Shown here: piece by piece, positions 47,616-60,634 of the stretch
How positions within the stretch are numbered: position 1 is the first letter of the stretch
How the letters are laid out: each line of letters begins with the position of its first letter
Translations under genes and position numbers: made by a program
Notes under the pieces: model-generated
The model's input: only the letters and a program-made list of their open reading frames with translations
Databases searched by the model: none
Told to the model about the DNA's origin: nothing
NCBI GenBank assembly: GCA_032164245.1
Contig: JAVMKO010000003.1
Location: forward strand, 134,901,259 to 134,965,258
Origin: Sternotherus odoratus
Lineage: Eukaryota > Chordata > Testudines > Kinosternidae
DNA: 64,000 nucleotides
Direction of reading: 5' to 3'

Positions 47616-48579
47616 TAATCTGGTAAGTCAGTAATAGACTTACACTAAACATTCTTACACAAACAATTCACCCCTTACTTTCTCTTCTAGCTTTCCTCCC
47701 TCAGATCTTCTGAAAGGGTTTTTTTCCCAGAGAGAAGATCCTGGGTCTTTCAAAGCGACATCTGCGGTGTTTGTAAATAAAAATCTTGGTTTATACAGTA
47801 GAACCTCATTTTCTGGACCAAATGGGAAAATCACACGTATTCATTAACACAAATGAAAAGATTTATCAATGTCAACAATGCACAATGGGGGGGATATAAC
47901 CCCAGTGTCAAATAAAGCAAGCGGCTGTTTGGTGCTCCACTCTTTTGAGTGCCCTGCATCTCAGGCAAGCTCTGAAATTTAGCTGGACTGGCCTCCACCC
48001 ATAGCCTCTGCACCAGAGAACTAGGAAAGAATTGATAATTAGGCTTGCTCCCACCTCTCTTGTCGCAGAATTGCCAGAGGGTAGGCATATCACTGCCTCG
48101 TCCTCAGACAACATATAGTCAACTCTGCTGAATACTCCCGCACACTGGCAGGACTTGCTCATGGGTCTGTGGTTTTGGTAGTGTTACAGTGTGGTGTTTT
48201 CATGAAGACTGAGTCTGTCTTATGTCTTATGGGTGTGCAAAAGAAGGCATTGGAGGGGGAGGTGTACAAAACTAAGAGCTAATCTGTATGTACATTGTCT
48301 GCTTTGGGCCTTTGTCTAATCCAAACAGTGTCAATAATCTTCTGTTAACATAGGCAGGTGACAACGTTTTGACATGCCAGAACCACAACACTCTTTCTTC
48401 ATTTTTGTTTTCCTTCTTATGCTAATAAAAGCAGTCACAATACTCATCTTCAGGCTACCATGTTTGGTCTGTTTCTTAAACTGTGATCATTATGTGACTA
48501 AACATAATAATAGGGGGGGAAAGGTTTGATGATATTCCCTAGAGAGAAATGCATTTCTTTTATCATCTACAGTAGTTTA
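47616..48579. other. Unassigned; contains a solitary Tigger-like end
   Basis: No gene seen. tacagtagaacctcattttc at 47796-47815 resembles a Tigger-type terminal repeat without a visible partner. Confidence 0.4.
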
Positions 48580-49930
48580 TTTCACATATTCATGACCCTC
48601 CTGGTATTTTTTTTTTATGATGAGCCATAAAAATGACAAAATACATTAGCAAAGTTCTCGGTTTATGCTAAAATGACCATATTCAAAAATAATAACAGAG
48701 ACTTGTATCAGCAATGCAAAAGATGCATGAAGTAATTGGTGCTTAATTTGTACACAAACTGTCAAGGCAGTTTTCCTCACGGCCTGCATCTTCTGAATTC
48801 ATTAGTCTCTAATTAAGGCCAGTTGGGACCAGCAGTTAGAAGGTTAAAGAGGTTCTGACAGCCCTAATCATTGCTCAGGAAGCTGAAAATGTATGCAAAG
48901 TCTCGGCAGATGGGGTGAGATCTGCTTCTGCCAAGTGATAACTGTTATTCCTTTGCACCTCCAAAGCTGTCATCCTAATAGGCACATTTTAAATTTATTA
49001 ATGCTCTAGTTACAATGCATACACAGTCTCTAATGGTATGTCATTCAGAGTATATAAACTGAGCAATTAACACATATTACCTGGTAATGGTAAAATTATT
49101 TGTTGCCTGTTTGATTTTTTTTCCTAATCCAACAAGAACCATCATAAGCAAAGACTTTTATTTGTTCAGAAAAAGAAAGAAAACAACCAAAACCAACCAA
49201 ACAAGATTCTGAGCCACATGTTGGGTTGACTGGCATTTATTCTTTGTTTCTCTAGACACAGAGCTTGAACTTGAACTAAGTTTACTTTGATTTTTCTCCC
49301 TTGGATTTAGAACTTAGTGACTTTATTTGTTCAAACTCAGCTTTCAAAGTCAAGGTTTTAAAGAATTCAAATAAAGTGTTAAAAAGGGGGTATATTTATA
49401 GCCAAATTCTCTTTTGAACCTCTTTTTTCTTTGGAAAGATGTTAATTGACTTGCATTCCTTGGAAAATATCCCTCTTTTTATCTTCCCAGCCACTTCCCT
49501 GGCTATCCCACTTCTCTATGATAACCATATCGAATTCCTGTATGTAGCGGTATCCCTGTCCTTAATCCTATTTTTCTTAAAGCTGCCTAATTAACAGAAA
49601 GGCCCCTTTTTGGGATAGGTTTCTGTTGTCCACACTGAGGCTTCAGCCATGACGGGCCTTTAATTAAATGTAGCGCTTGTGCAACAATTGTTTGTGACGT
49701 AGCAGCATACGGAAGTGTAGGCAAGGGATGGTTTCTAAACTGTAGGCTTCATCAGCACCAGAGGATTCATAAACAGTCCTAATAACGTGATATGGTGTTA
49801 ATCTCAGCAAGACAGCAATTATGTAGTCTGTGAGTTATAGACAGGCTAGGAACCTGTTCCCCCGTTAGGTCAAATTGATTTATGGTCTATAAAACTAACA
49901 TAACTATGAAAGATAATTTAGGCTAATTAA
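48580..49930. promoter_or_regulatory. Candidate conserved noncoding block
   Basis: This is the longest interval without any recognised repeat in the right half of the window. It is AT-rich and holds many homeodomain- or octamer-like words: gtctctaattaaggccag (near 48807), aatgtatgcaaagtctc (near 48888), gcctaattaacagaaag (near 49585), cctttaattaaatg (near 49660), aggctaattaaactc (near 49920). This pattern is common in developmental enhancers. No conservation data are available, so it is only a candidate. Confidence 0.3.
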
Positions 49931-49934
49931 ACTC

Positions 49935-50030
49935 TGGGCCTGATTCTGCTCTTGCCAGTGTAAGTCACAAGTGGCTCCAAGTTTGATCAATGGAATTACA
50001 GCAGTGTAACATCAATGTGAGCCTAGAAGC
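49935..50030. mobile_element. Palindromic miniature repeat
   Basis: gcctgattctgctcttgcca, gtgtaagtcacaagtggctc and caatggaattacagcagtgt form the 'gtgtaaatc...ggagttacac' palindromic repeat type. Further pieces are at 50620-50700 and 61905-61985. Confidence 0.5.
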
Positions 50031-53000
50031 AAGACTTCCGATGACTTTTCTCTGCTAAGATCCTGAGTGGAAAGATTTTAGAGCTTCGTGATTGATAACA
50101 AATAACTGAAGTCAGAACCAGAATGTTCCAGCCACCCAGCATGGTCCTGTCTCCCATCCCCACTGAAGACAAAGGAACAACTCAGCTGAATAAGGGCATC
50201 ACATTAGGGAACTTGACTTGCTTGACAGATCGAGTGTTTGGCACTGGAAGAAATTTCCCAAAGCCCAGCTCCTCAAAGGTATTTAGGCACCTCACTTCCA
50301 TTGATTTCAATGGGTCTGGGTCCCTTTGCCACAGGAATTGTCTTATCAGCCTTCAACAGTGTTGCTGAGCTGTACAGAAGAAAAAAGGGGAAGGAGAGAA
50401 AAGCAGAGAAGTGAGAAATAACCACAACAAATTAAATGGGCTGCAGAGTGGGGCTAGAAAGATGAGCACCCTAGCCTGGCCCAAAGCCCTCTTATTTCTG
50501 AGAACATTATCCCAGTGGTCTTTATAGTTCCTTGTACATTTCTAATTTTCCTGTCATTGAGCCAGTCCTTGTCATTTGATGGGCAAATTTAATCAGCTCA
50601 TAAAGCCTGATATAATTTGCGGGCCAGCTCCATAGCTGGTGTAAACCCTTGTTATTGCCGCGGAGCCATGCCAATTTAGACCAGCTGAGGATCGTGCCTT
50701 CTCTGTGTGTAATTATTTCCCGTGCATCTTGTGACACAATTGTTTGATAAAGTGTCTCCTCATTCACTTTATTTATTTATTTTTGGTTACAAAAATGCAC
50801 CTTTCCAATGCTGTAGGCAGGAATTTAAATGTAAATTGAACCAATATCAGTTAGAAACCTCCCCACATACCAGTATTATAACTCTCCCAATACCCACCTC
50901 TCCTGAGAAAAGAGAAGGGGCTTTGCAACATACCCAGAAGTTCATAGTAGATTTGGGCTCTGTCACACCAAAGAGGCCATAATTTCCAGAACTGAGGACT
51001 CTTCAGTTACAAGGTCTTTTCACCAGCATTCTCTTATTTAAATCTTGAGGCTGGTCACTAGAGTGCCTCAGCTGATCTGAATTGCTTCATTGTCCTTCAT
51101 GGCGGGAGGTGGGGAGTCTGGCTGTTCTACTCTGTTTAGATCAGTAAATGAGTCCAATGGAATCCCATCAATGTAACACTGCTGAAATGCAGTGGGAACC
51201 AGGACCCCAGTCTCTAAGGTAGACAGGAACCAATTCATTTAGAACTGGAGCTATGACTAAAAATCATGTAGTTGTGCTGGACCTTCCCTTTCCTTATTAT
51301 AGCTTCCTACTAACCAGTCCAGAGCAAAGAAACCAGCACATATCATGTACTGCAGATGGGTCAGTGTCGGATCACATGCAGCTGGCATGATGTGTCTCAT
51401 CTTGTATTTGCTGGCTATATACCCAGTCAGCAGCCAGACGTTTCTGGGGTAAATTGCTGCCAGTTGCCTCACAGAAAGACAATTGCCCAACAGTAAAAAT
51501 AATAATTCTCCTCTCATAATAGATTCCGTGCTGGAATCGGGAATATTAGCCCCAGGATAGGACTCCTGTCTGCCCACACCCATGATTCGGAGTCCCTGTT
51601 ACAGCCAATTCACAAATAGAATGAAACAGAGATGTAAACAATGTAAGTGAAGGGTTTGCGCTTGGGGCACAAGTTAGCAATGGTGGAAAAGGGGGTGGAA
51701 GTTATAGGTCAGGTGCAGGTTAGTCAACAAATTCGTGTAAGTGACCAAATAGAGTAATTTGTACCAATTTGCCATTCCCATGGCTTGCAAAACTTATGTA
51801 ACTCAACCCTTGTCTGGTGTTATGCCAGAACACAGTTCTGGTTGGGTGTAAGCTACTGGAAGTTGCCTCCACTCTTGCTAGGGCTGAGTGGGCTCCAGGA
51901 GTGCTAGAGATGATGGAAGGGAACGTTTGAAACAGTGGGAAGTCCTGCATTCCCTTACGCTCTACTGTTAGTTGCTTTCCCTGTTAACTCCTCCTCACCC
52001 GTCCCACTGATCTGCCACTTTCACTTCCCTTGTGCATACTCTGGGCCAGACTGGCCAGAGCTGCACACCATTGCTGACAGATGCTAGTCATAGAGAAGGT
52101 CCATCTGGCCTTGAGAGAGCTGAGCGCGAGACATAGTACTGTCCTCCCATGGCACAGAATTGAGGTAGTGATTCCTATGCCACGCCCCAGGCTCTTGCTG
52201 CCAGTGTGGGGGTGTGGCTGGAGGAAAGGGGCTTTGTATAAGATGATCCCTACAGTGATCCCTGCCTTCAGCCCCTTTGAGCCACTGACAGCAGGTGTAC
52301 TTTAGAGCAACCCAGGTTAGTCAGATACCACGGAGATCCCATTATGTAGCTCAACCGTCACCACCTTTCTCTGAGTTGTGGCATATTGTTCTGGGAACAT
52401 TGACTGCAGAATATGTCTGTATGCAGAGGTTCCAAAATTCAGTCCAGGCTGAGCAAGAGTACATTTTTTCATTACAGACAGGCAAAAGCTCAGGCCACCA
52501 TTGAAAACTCTTTACCCAGTAAATGAAGTCTTTGTGGCCAGGAAGTTCAAGTGGGCTTTCTCCAGAGGAACCAATAACATCATAGCCTCATTTGGATGTT
52601 ATTTTAAAATGAACGTTCTCCTTTTGGGGAACCTAGCAAAAAAAAATCATTTTATATCCCATGTCAATTTCAGGATTTAGAGAACATTCTGTTGATTTAC
52701 TTTGGGACGCTGGACTGTCACTGGTGGGACACGTGTTGTAAGATCTTTAGCTCTATTTATATCTACAACCGCTCTTCTTGGTCTTGATACAGTGCAAAAG
52801 GCAGAGACAAGCTGTCAGTACCACAATTTATAGTGTTCAATACTTTTGACTGTTTTCTCAGGTTAGCTGCCAGCACTGACACAGTGCTGTGTTCAGCAGG
52901 TATTTGTTTCATAGGTGTTCTACTGGTCACATCTCGCTCAGGCAAGGATATTGTGAGCCTGGGGGCCAAATGGATCCTGTTGTACCAGATGGTGATAGAG

Positions 53001-56000
53001 GACAGTGATCAGACTGTAGGGTTGGGGGGAGGAGGGAGGAATTAATTGCTATGTTTACGGCTGCAAGACGTGAGGTGAAACACACGTAATTCTGCTGGAC
53101 TTGAGAGTGGTGCATATCAAAGTGATGGGGCTATATTTCAATATAAAGTATTTAGAGCACAATGCGAGGGTAAGAATGCTCGGTCACAAGATTAGAAGGA
53201 TCTGTACCCTGAACTGCATGAATCCCTGTTGGAATCTAGTAACATCCTGATGGGTGTGTGTCACTTCTCCAGCTCATATTCAGTCTTTTTTTCTGGAAGG
53301 TTGGCCATGGCTAGGGAGTTCATTTCACAGTCTCCTGCACAACCAATATTTATCCTTGTGGTAGAAAGTTCCACTGTGCCTGAGGTGTGAAATTTTCAAC
53401 CCAGAGCTTTACGTAATCTTTTAGGTATTCTAGGCCCAGGACATCTCGGTTGCCTTGGAAGATGTCCCGGCACAGTGGGGCAAAGATCCAGTCATTGCGT
53501 GTACACATTTTGAACACAGAAGGCCAGAGCTGCCTGTATGCTTGGGCTGCTTTTTGCCACTCTGATGGCTGCTTTAACTAGCTATTTAAGACTTCCCCCA
53601 CCTAGGAGATGCCTCAGCTGGTGCTTCTAGGGCAGGGGGCATAGCCAGGGACAAGGGAGCATTGCTGGAGAAATCTTATGTACTGGAGATCCCTGACTGC
53701 CAAAACAGCCATTAAGGCCAGAGGCTGTCCTTGGTCCCCTCCCATTAACAGGGAAGGGTGAAAATGCGGTGGGATAAATCTTCTGTTAGTGAAGAAACTC
53801 TGGAAGCTACTTCTTTCCTTGTCAGATACTTGCTGTCTCTGCTCACTGCCAGAAATTTCTCACCTTCTCCTCCTACTCCACTTCAGATCCTTCACTGGCT
53901 GAGAATAGGGGAAGTGCTGGGAATCAATGGGCCCCCACCCTAGGGGGAAGGATAGGAGGGTGAGCTGCACTCTCCTGGACTCCCTTTTGCTTTGTCCCCT
54001 CGTGTTTTATGTAGTTCTTCAAAGCACAATCATTAATCCACACCGCACGCCTGTGGTAGAAGGCAGAGAAAGTCTCATGACAGGGGGAAAGGGCCCTGCC
54101 TTTAAGATGAGAGGAAGTTGCTAGTTTTTGGAATGTCCACTCAAAACATTTAAATGCATGAGTCAGAGCATAAGAAATTCAATTAGGAGCAAAAATAACT
54201 GGTGGGAGTGTGCACTGAGTGCCCCTAGCAGTGGTAATTACCTCTACTGCCACGTCTGAGTACTAAACGAACCTTTCTGTTTATGCTATAAAACCTTCAT
54301 TATAATACAAACAACTTCCCTTTAGCGCTGCAAGAGAGACCCAGAACTGCGTCAGTCTTCTCATAACTAGGTGACCTGAAAAGAGTTCCCTTCTATGACT
54401 TATCATCTACCTGGATAGCTCAAAACAAATGTTTCTCAAATCAGCTCACTATTGTGACCATATCACCAACGTCAGGACGGTGAGAGACTATTTTCCAAGC
54501 AGGTAAAAAGTCAAGAGTCTGAGACTGAGCTCCCTTGCACTAGTTTCACACTGAGATATCGTCCGTGACTTCAATAGACTTATTCCTCATTTACCCTGTA
54601 GACGTGAGATCAGAATCAGGTCCACAATCTGGAATAAAAATCCCATGCTCCAGATACTCCAGCAAAGCAGCCATAGTGCCATAACATCCAGAATAGGGGG
54701 ATTCTCTCAGGCCATCACAGTGATACCTATACCAGCTTCTTGCAGGCCCCAGAATGGGAGACATAAACTGGACATCCATGTGCCCCCGTGATTCCTGGCA
54801 GCCTTCAGGCTATCCACTGTATACCAAGGACTGGACCAGCCCCAAGACAGGGAGAGGAAAAAAGTTGTTTACAGCCACATTTGTCTCTGTAGCCTATCTA
54901 ATCTTGCATTACAAGATTACTCTGGACTCTGACATATAGTTGGTATAGCTGGTGCTGTGTGCAGTCAATGCAAGATGTGACTTGTCTACGAAACCATGCA
55001 AAGGTGAACAGCTTTATAAGAGAATACTCAAGCAGCATAATTCATTACTAACATAATCCATTACTAACAGATATTTTACAGACATTCAATCAAATCATAA
55101 TCGCAGAAACCTGCCAACAACCCCCTCCATAAATTAAAATCAAGTTATATAAGCATGACTCGATGAACCTGTGGTAATCTGATGGCATGAGATGCATATA
55201 CTACATTGAGTCATAAATTCCCCTTTTTTTTCTTATCGTCTTCTTTTCTCTTATCTGTTAATAGTGGGGCAGAAAAAAGGTAGTGAACCGAAGCTCTTAA
55301 TAACCTGAGGGCTGGGGCTTTCAAAGTAGTCTAAGGGTGTGAGGTACCAAAATCCTATTGAAAGTGAAAGGAAGTTGTATGTCTCACTCTTCTAGGTCTT
55401 TAATACCATCTGAAATTTTAATTAACATTATTAATACTAACATTGATAATAATCCCCTGAAACATGTTCTGAAATGTGCTAATGCAATTAGTGAGTATTT
55501 CTTAACGTTTATTTTTTTTTTGTTACAATAACCATTAAAAACATTCATGTTTAACATATCTTCCCACTACAGAGAAAATGTCATAGTGGAAGGCTAAGTA
55601 GAAATAGCTGGGGGAAGGAGGTGGGAGGAGGGGAAGTAAAGAAGATGAACGACTTCTATTGAGCATAATTTTATATTTATCTAAAATAAAACTGTTTAAT
55701 GTCTAAGCCTGGAGGGGTAAGGCTGCTTCCTTATTCTTTCAGCTTTTACTCTCACTCTAGAAGTGGTAAATTCTCAGATTAAACCACCTGCTGATTTACC
55801 TTTAGAGTGAAAGTAAAGAGTTCAAAGCAGCCCAGCTGCCTCCAAAGCACAGTGGGAGAAAGGAAGGAGTGTGTGGGGTAACTCATGAAGACAATGTTGC
55901 CTTCTTCCATTTTCCTCTGGCCAGGACACTCTCCCTCTGTCTCTCAGATGTGGACCTGGTTACATGGAGCCACATTTCTGTCGCATCGGGGCTGGATTAC

Positions 56001-56575
56001 AGCTGCAATATACATTAACCTAACCCAATAGGCCACCTACAAGTTTCGTTAGGTCCAACGTGCAGAAGTTGGTCTGCTAAGGGAAGTGAACAAACAAAAA
56101 CACTTAATAATACCAATATGTTGCCAACTCTGTTGACTACCATCTGAGCCCCTAGACCAGTTCAAAGGTTCTATGCATATCTTTAAAGCCCCCCCTAGTC
56201 ATTTTAAAGATCAATTTTCTCTGTTCTCCACGGCAGTTGCATTCCACCAGAACATTTTGACTGTCAGAGCCTGCCGAGGTTATAAGTCAAAGAGACTGGC
56301 CGCAGGGCATTCTAGGTAGAAGGCCTCTAGTTGTGGAATTTGCTGTTGTTGGAGAACCTGGCTGAGCCCAGCCTGTGCGACCTTCAGGTCCTGGTGCAGG
56401 ACTCATTTTTTCCAGCAGATGTTTCCATAACACCCATGCTATGTACAGCTTTGACAACATGCTCCCAGAGCAATTCAGCTAAATCTAGCTACTCATCCAC
56501 AATGACATACAACTGGAAGGAGAATTGACTGTTCTCCTGAAGAATCACTCATATACATTTCAGACATATCAAACT
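50031..56575. other. Long unassigned interval
   Basis: No gene supported. Palindromic-repeat traces occur at 50265-50330 (ctcctcaaaggtatttaggc), 50620-50700 (gccagctccatagctggtgt) and 54510-54615. A T-run is at 55509-55521. Short open frames (for example 51257-51583 minus) show no domain. 55000-55560 is AT-rich. Confidence 0.35.
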
Positions 56576-56940
56576 GGCTAAAAAACTCAGACATTGGGCA
56601 TGTTTTTGGCTTAATTGGCTTGTGAGTTGCTTATTGGCTAGTTCTTGGCTTGCTGCTTCTTTTTTTTGATCGGCTCCTGGCAAACAAAAACAACGGGGAA
56701 CAAGCTGGGGCAAGGGGGAAGAAGGGGCAAAGGGGGGGAGAGAGTCAGGGGTGCACAGTGGGCACACCACAGTCCCAGGCTGCACGCTGGGGGATCTAGT
56801 CACATAGCGTGTTTGGGTTCTTAGGGACTGGCTTATTTTGGCCTTGTTTTGAAATGGGATTAGCTTGATTTTTGGTTTATTGTGAAAGTCGGGGTGCTTA
56901 TTTACCCCATAAAAGTTGGCAATGCTGGTACATTTTAGGT
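56576..56940. repeat. Probable interspersed repeat underlying a long open frame
   Basis: The 201-codon minus-strand frame at 56549-57154 covers this block, but its product has no recognisable domain. The DNA is built of recurring 'ttggctta', 'gcttattggc' and 'gcttgctgcttc' words, followed by a G-rich patch and a terminal accccataaaagttggcaat that looks like a repeat end. I read it as an old transposon, family unknown, not a gene. Confidence 0.4.
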
Positions 56941-57325
56941 ACCTGGTGGATTGCTCTAAATTACAGCAGCCTCCTCCACAACTGTCTGTATTGTCTGTGG
57001 GCTTGTATCTGTTGAGCTGCCAATTGTGAGTGAAGTATGTGGTATGAAAATTAGACTGATGAAGATAAACGAGCTGCCCACCCCTACACACAAACACAAA
57101 CCTTGTTAACTCAGAGAATTGTATTAGTTTGTAGATACTGCTACCCTTTCGCACTTATCCAGATTGGACCTCATCTTTGTAGTTAATAGTTTTGTATTAA
57201 AGACAAGCAAAATGGCATGCATTTTTATCATGTGCCAAAATATGCTTTGAAAATGTTAAAAATCTATAAACATTTCCAGCAATTTGTGTGGTATTCTGCA
57301 TTCATCGGTAGACCTAAAGGGATGG

Positions 57326-57425
57326 GTGTCTAGTGGTCTCAGCACAGGATTGGGAGATAGGAAAGCTAATACTTTAATTCTGGCTCTGATTCCCCTTTGA
57401 CCCAAAGCAACTCACTTAGGCCAAT
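57326..57425 (+). mobile_element. MIR-like SINE head
   Basis: gtctagtggtctcagcacag, gattgggagataggaaagct and attctggctctgattcccct run in the order of the tRNA-like head and core of MIR-type SINEs, plus orientation. Degraded. Confidence 0.6.
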
Positions 57426-57570
57426 TTCAGAAATGATTTCTGGATTGGGTTCCTCAGTTTCTGAACACCCCATATGAGACACCTGGAACCTATTTTTCAG
57501 AACTCTGGATCATCTACAACTGCAAATCAAGACAGAGGGCCCTGGGCTGCTCAGCACCTGTGAAAATCAA
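57426..57570. mobile_element. Palindromic miniature repeat
   Basis: aatttcagaaatgatttctg at the left and gctcagcacctgtgaaaatc at the right are ends of the 'ttttcaaaa...gcacc' palindromic type. Confidence 0.4.
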
Positions 57571-59624
57571 TTATTGGTTTTGCTAAGAAACTACCCTTTA
57601 AAAAAAAAGATAAGATATGATTGAAGGAGACTGGCTCCTTCATTTCAGTGCTATAAACAAACAAAAGGGAGGACTTGGTTTGGTGCCGTGCTGTTTCCTG
57701 AACTCCCAAGCACCTTGCACAATATGACCCTAAGATGGTTATGCATGAAGAAGATAATTTTGTTTCAGAGCCTCCAAATGTGCAGGGCCTCAGTAATGTG
57801 GTGAAAGAAGATGTCTTCCAAGAAGTTCACATTACTGGCCGTAGTAAAAGAAAATAGCTATATTGTTTCAGGAGCCAGTTTCTTCCCATTGTCTTCATTT
57901 TAAAAACCACGCAGACTCAAAGGCAAAGGGATGTGTTTCACTACAATTTGAGAACTGTACTGTAACCAAATATTATCTTCATTTTACTTCGTGTTTCATG
58001 TTACTTTTTGGTCCTTGAGTTCTCTAGAGTTCATCATTGCCCATGACATTACCGTGACTTGCAAACTTTCCCATTATTTCCACAATCAATAGGAGTACAA
58101 TATATTGTGTTATTCTGTATTTCAGTTACCTGTCACTCAGTGTTTTATCTCTATTGATACTCCAGGAACCATGAACAGAAACTAAAGTAGCTTGATTTGT
58201 CTTCAGCTAATCTTGAATGCCTTTTGTTCGAGAGGTGTTTTGTATTCATCAGTCAACTAAAGACTCATCCTGAAGAAGCCCTCAGTCAGCACACAGATCT
58301 CAGTGAAAAAGGGATATACAGCTCGTAAAATATTCATAGCAAAAGGTACCTCAATCATTCTCACCTTTTGACCTTTCAAGGCTGAAAGGTTTATTAGCAG
58401 TAAGTGGCAACTCTTACAGACGTGAAGTTTTCATAGATGAAATATCTTGCCTTCTCTGTTATCCACTTTTGATATTAAACCTATTCAGAAGTTACATTTA
58501 TCTTCCCACTCTATCTGTCTCTATAGTTGTGTCAGACTCAAAACAGTTTTAATAAAAGTCCAAAGTTGAAATGATAGCGATCAAAGTGTGGAGTTAACCA
58601 CAATTTTTTAAAAAGAGAAAAGTGCAGTGGATATTCATTTTTCCCCCAAGGGCAAAGATTGAATTTAGCTGTAATAGATACAATTAAATTCCCCACATAA
58701 CCAAAATTGTAGTTTTGTGGAATCAGTAGCAAGCTATCTACATTTGTGAAGGTTAAAGTCTAAAGCAATCACAGAGATTTCCCAACATACAGTAAGTCAA
58801 AAGGAAATGATGGATGTTGACTGTATGCAATCAGTTCTTACAGCATATATTAAATGAAGCACCCTAGTTGAGAATAGTCTGCAAAATCCAGAATAGTTTT
58901 AGAAACTACCCCAAATTCTTGAATATATAAAGTCTTATCCTTACAAAATGTAATACAAAGCCTACTGAAGTTGCAAAATGAATTTTACATATCTTAGTAA
59001 ACAGTTCCAGCCTTCGGGCCAAGTCAGTCAATCAGATCCACAAACTGGATCCCATAAAAGAATAGCAAATTACACATTTTGGAAGATGAATAGCAGACTT
59101 CTTGCCCCAAACAATAGTCTTTGTCTGTCCAGTGTGGTAGCTCTGCTGAATTACCAGTGCTGTCTATGTGAGAGTAATAATTCACCAAAAGGAGAGGTAT
59201 GTGCAGGCAGAAAATGATCGTGGTCAAATGAAATCCTGGTATGCTACATGGTAGCTTCAAGAGAAAGTGAATATTTGTGCTGAATAAGCAACACAACTTA
59301 AAGTTTTAGCTTTTTATTAATTAATACATTGTACACATGGATCCAAAGATAGCGGTTTGCATTGATATTATTACCCAAACTGTCAGATGTATTGTTTTTT
59401 CCATTGCCATGTGTCATCAGGTGGCTACATATAAAATAGGGGCAAAAGCAGAGCATCTTGTAACATTTACCAATTAAAATTCTTATCAAAGGAATGCTTA
59501 TTCCTCAGCAATTAAGCATCAGTTGGTAACAAGTGGGAAAAGATGTGGCATACTAATCAAGCTATATTTCCAGAAGAGCTCAGTGCCCCTTCTTCAAGTG
59601 TTCCAAATGCATAGTTTGGGCTAT
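57571..59624. other. Unassigned AT-rich interval
   Basis: No gene and no delimited repeat seen. Confidence 0.4.
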
Positions 59625-59840
59625 GTTTTCAAACAGATCTCAAGCTCCCATTTAGTTTCCTAAATAAGGGCCAGATTTTCAAATATGAACAGCAAATAGT
59701 AGCTGCCCTTGTGACTCATATGGCCAGATTTTCAAAAGATCTGAGTACCGAACCTACTGAGCTCTTCTGAAAATATGGCCACTTATTTGGCACTTAAAGG
59801 AGGACTTGAGATCATAGGTCACTTTAGGTGCTTCTCTCCA
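59625..59840. mobile_element. Palindromic miniature repeats, two adjoining copies
   Basis: ataagggccagattttcaaa at about 59665 and tatggccagattttcaaaag at about 59719 are two same-oriented ends, and gctcttctgaaaatatggcc at 59761 onward is inverted. Confidence 0.5.
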
Positions 59841-60079
59841 ACACAATTTACATTCTTTCCTAAGAAGGTGCTCGCCACAGAGATGAGTGGGGTATAAATA
59901 CCTAGACAGACAAGATTAGATACACTATACACCATTACAGCCAGTGGCCAATACAGGCCAGTCTTAGGCTGTTTTGTGACCATCCCTCCAGCTAGTAGCT
60001 ATGGGTTGACAGTTCTATACACAGCAAACTATTTTGTGTATTTTTACACATAACCCACTTCTCCACTACATGGCATAAC

Positions 60080-60134
60080 TTTAGCCTTAAAATCTGTTTT
60101 AAGGCTAAAACATGATTTTAAGGCTAAAACTTGA
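60080..60134. repeat. Tandem 19-mer pair with an inverted partner
   Basis: 60097-60115 (ttttaaggctaaaacatga) and 60116-60134 differ at one position. tttagccttaaaa at 60080-60092 is inverted to the shared core. Confidence 0.85.
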
Positions 60135-60208
60135 TTTCCCCCTCCCCCTCCAATATTTAATGTGGGAAGATCTTTGCCCTCATTATCACTCAATATGGAG
60201 ATAGTGTA

Positions 60209-60330
60209 GGGTGACAAGACTTCCCGAACTTATCGGGACAATAAGGCTGTGTCTTATATATGCAACTTTGCTCCTTCCCACTCCCACAAAAAAGGTATTC
60301 CAATTTTTCACATTTGCTATCTGGTCATCC
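60209..60330. mobile_element. 122-bp TA-flanked miniature element
   Basis: The left end gggtgacaagacttcc and, reversed, the right end ggatgaccagatagc are imperfect inverted repeats. TA flanks both sides (60207-60208, 60331-60332). The inner words cttatatatgcaactttgct and tttttcacatttgctatctg match a repeat type I recognise from reptile genomes. Tc1/mariner-type origin is inferred from TA. Confidence 0.65.
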
Positions 60331-60486
60331 TAATACAGTCACATCCTGAATCAAGAGCCGAAAAAAGAAGTAGATTAAAGGATGAAGATTAGGACATATC
60401 CTCTGTGATAAAAAGGGGACATAGCCATGTACCAGGAAACAGACAGGCAGATTTATGAATGGATTAAGGAAGAGGCAGCAGGATAC

Positions 60487-60602
60487 TTGTGCTGTGACGT
60501 TGAGTTTAACCTCCCTAGGCCTCAGTTTCCTCAACTTGCAAGTTGAGATAAGTAAAGTTCTTTGAAATCTACTGATGAAAACGTCTATATAAACGTTAAG
60601 CG
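60487..60602 (+). mobile_element. MIR-type SINE 3' half
   Basis: taacctccctaggcctcagt, ttcctcaacttgcaagttga and tctttgaaatctactgatga followed by tatataaacgttaag give the MIR core and tail in plus orientation. Confidence 0.75.
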
Positions 60603-60634
60603 TTTTGTTTTATTGTTCTGTTATTTACCTACTT

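Noticed and set aside
60080..60134. Regulatory stem-loop or terminator
   Set aside because: The structure is a simple 19-mer tandem duplication with an inverted core in an AT-rich region; no nearby gene to regulate.
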